From: Pseudooceanicola pacificus
Lineage (GTDB): Bacteria > Pseudomonadota > Alphaproteobacteria > Rhodobacterales > Rhodobacteraceae
Assembly: GCF_009789075.1 (NCBI RefSeq)
Contig: NZ_WNXQ01000005.1
Span: 1 to 64,000, forward strand
DNA length: 64,000 nucleotides
Reading direction: 5' to 3'
The notes beneath the pieces are model-generated. The model searched no databases. It saw only the letters and a list, made by a program, of their open reading frames with translations, and had not been told where the DNA came from. Positions 62,835-64,000 of this stretch are shown in pieces (positions within the stretch are counted from its first letter, which is position 1; the number at the start of each line of letters is the position of its first letter). The translations under genes were made by a program, and so were the position numbers.

Positions 62835-64000
62835 TCTCGCGACATATCAGTTCACTGCGGGTCCAGTTGATTCTGATCGTCGTCGCGGCACTTGTCGCGG
62901 GCCAACTGGTCAGCCTGTTTCTCTTTGCCGATGAACGAAGCCTTGCGATCCGCGCCGCCCTGGGGTTCGAGGCGGCAGGCCGGGCGGCGAACGTGGCGCG
63001 GCTGATCGAGGAGGCGCCGCCCGACCTTCACCCTTCGATCGTCAGGGCCGCGAATTCGCCGCTCGTGCGCTTCGATCTGTCCGGAATCGCATCGGTTCAG
63101 CATTCGGATCATTCCGACGGCGGTCTTGTCGAGGCCCGGATCCGGACCCTGCTCGACGACAGCTACAGCCGCGATATCCGTGTCGAACTGCACGAGGTCG
63201 AAGGCCAACTGATGCCGCTGCCGAACCTGTCGCGCGAAATGACCGACATGCACATGGCGATGATGCGGGGCGAATTGACGGCGGTCGAGATGAACCTCTC
63301 CATCGCGATCCGGGGCGGGCAGTGGCTGAACGTCGGAACCCGGTTCGAGCGTCCGCCGATCCAGTGGCCGCTTTACTCGATGCTGACCTTCGCCATGTCG
63401 GCGGGGCTTCTGCTCGTCGTGGTGATCTGGTTCGTCATGACGCGCCTGACCGGCCCGTTGCGGCGGCTGGCCCGCGCGGCCGACAGCCTTGGCCGGGGCG
63501 AGGACGTGGCCGAGCTTCCCGTGGCGGGACCGACCGAAGTGCGCGACCTGACCGGGGCCTTCAACCGCATGCAGGACCGCCTGACGCGGTTCGTGGGCGA
63601 CCGGACGCGGATGCTGGCCGCGCTGGGGCACGACCTGCGCTCGCCGCTGACCGCCATGCGCGTGCAGGCCGAGATGGTCGACGACACCGAGACCCGCGAC
63701 AGCCTCGTCGCCTCGGTCGAGGAAATGCAGGGCATGGTCGATGCGACGCTGACCTTCGCGCGCGGGTTGACCGGGTCCGAGCCGCCCGAGACCGTCGATC
63801 TGCACGACTTCCTCCAGGCCCTGTGCGCGGACATGCCCGGCGGGTTCGCCATCGACGCCGGCCCCCGGATCGAAGCGCGCCTGCGGCCGAATGCCATGCG
63901 GCGGGCGCTGCGCAACCTGATCGAGAACGCCATCCGCTACGGGGGCGGCGCCACAGTCGGTTGGCATCGCCAGGGCGATACCCTCGTGGTGACGGTCGAG
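62831..64000 (+). CDS. Sensor histidine kinase (partial)
   Basis: The first 390 residues are visible; the gene runs off the window. It starts with GTG overlapping the regulator stop. Helix one is VQLILIVVAALVAGQLVSLFLF. The periplasmic part (~35-180) has several His and Met (HSDHSDGG; MTDMHMAMM), which could sense metal. Helix two is MLTFAMSAGLLLVVVIWFVM. A HAMP domain, the phospho-acceptor His267 in LAALGHDLRSPLTAMR and the N box NLIENAIRYGGG follow; the G boxes lie beyond the end. Confidence 0.94.
   Translation, partial: MISRHISSLRVQLILIVVAALVAGQLVSLFLFADERSLAIRAALGFEAAGRAANVARLIEEAPPDLHPSIVRAANSPLVRFDLSGIASVQHSDHSDGGLVEARIRTLLDDSYSRDIRVELHEVEGQLMPLPNLSREMTDMHMAMMRGELTAVEMNLSIAIRGGQWLNVGTRFERPPIQWPLYSMLTFAMSAGLLLVVVIWFVMTRLTGPLRRLARAADSLGRGEDVAELPVAGPTEVRDLTGAFNRMQDRLTRFVGDRTRMLAALGHDLRSPLTAMRVQAEMVDDTETRDSLVASVEEMQGMVDATLTFARGLTGSEPPETVDLHDFLQALCADMPGGFAIDAGPRIEARLRPNAMRRALRNLIENAIRYGGGATVGWHRQGDTLVVTVE

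Noticed and set aside
1..64000. tRNA, rRNA, CRISPR array, insertion sequence or integrase gene
   Set aside because: Gaps between genes were read for these; no cloverleaf, spaced repeats, transposase or integrase motif was recognised by eye, though a tRNA or RNA covariance search could not be run.

Overview
The window reads as a chromosomal segment of a high-GC alphaproteobacterium, most likely in the Rhodobacteraceae/Roseobacteraceae. Supporting this are the ribosomal protein sequences, the Ala/Glu-rich tail on ribosomal protein L3, the TIGR02466 oxygenase, the many peptide, TRAP and NMT1-type transporters, and uniformly GC-rich coding. No rRNA, tRNA, CRISPR array or insertion sequence was recognised.

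Layout. 1-6202: end of tuf, then the S10 ribosomal operon (rpsJ rplC rplD rplW, then rplB rpsS rplV rpsC rplP). It is split between rplW and rplB by a terminator, an opposite-strand gene of unknown function and a hairpin-rich leader, and it stops at a terminator after rplP. 6384-7879: a secreted lyase-fold protein and a 2OG-Fe(II) oxygenase-like protein. 7876-17108 (minus): a penicillin acylase-family hydrolase, a complete Opp/Dpp-type peptide ABC transporter and an amidase, an apparent uptake-and-hydrolysis operon for an amide or peptide, with a divergent SDR and a TetR regulator. 19251-22868: mprF and a UPF0324 exporter. 23251-32187: a flavin-dependent catabolic cluster (amino acid synthesis family protein, an unusual CoA-transferase/flavin-reductase fusion, alpha/beta hydrolase, RidA, aldehyde dehydrogenase, luciferase-like monooxygenase, AraC/GATase1 regulator, EamA exporter). 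Its parts list resembles the Rut and pyridine ring-opening pathways.

32645-47800: a second catabolic region. It has a phosphotriesterase-like hydrolase translationally coupled to an NMT1-type ABC importer, a NIPSNAP protein, a TAXI-type TRAP transporter, a LysR regulator, and a divergent operon of enoyl-CoA hydratase, CaiB CoA-transferase, two acyl-CoA dehydrogenases and a KstD-like flavoprotein. Related inverted repeats of the form TATTCG-N5-CGAATA precede three of these units, suggesting one LysR regulon. 48047-53580: a group of small stress or signalling-type genes (DUF1428, HxlR, two SRPBCC proteins, a DGPF/YciI protein with an ECF42-type sigma factor, DoxX), with two gene remnants (NTF2-like, VOC/PhnB).

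53807 to the end: a probable genomic island. A 5' fragment of dusA is broken exactly at its conserved MMDW segment, a known island integration site, and AT-rich DNA follows. Beyond it lie a truncated CusC/TolC gene and a copper/metal cluster: a CopA-type ATPase with its own 19-bp-spacer MerR-type promoter, an APC permease, a TVP38 protein, a 2-TM channel, a DUF302 protein, a Met-rich EF-hand protein, and a divergent two-component system whose kinase runs off the window.
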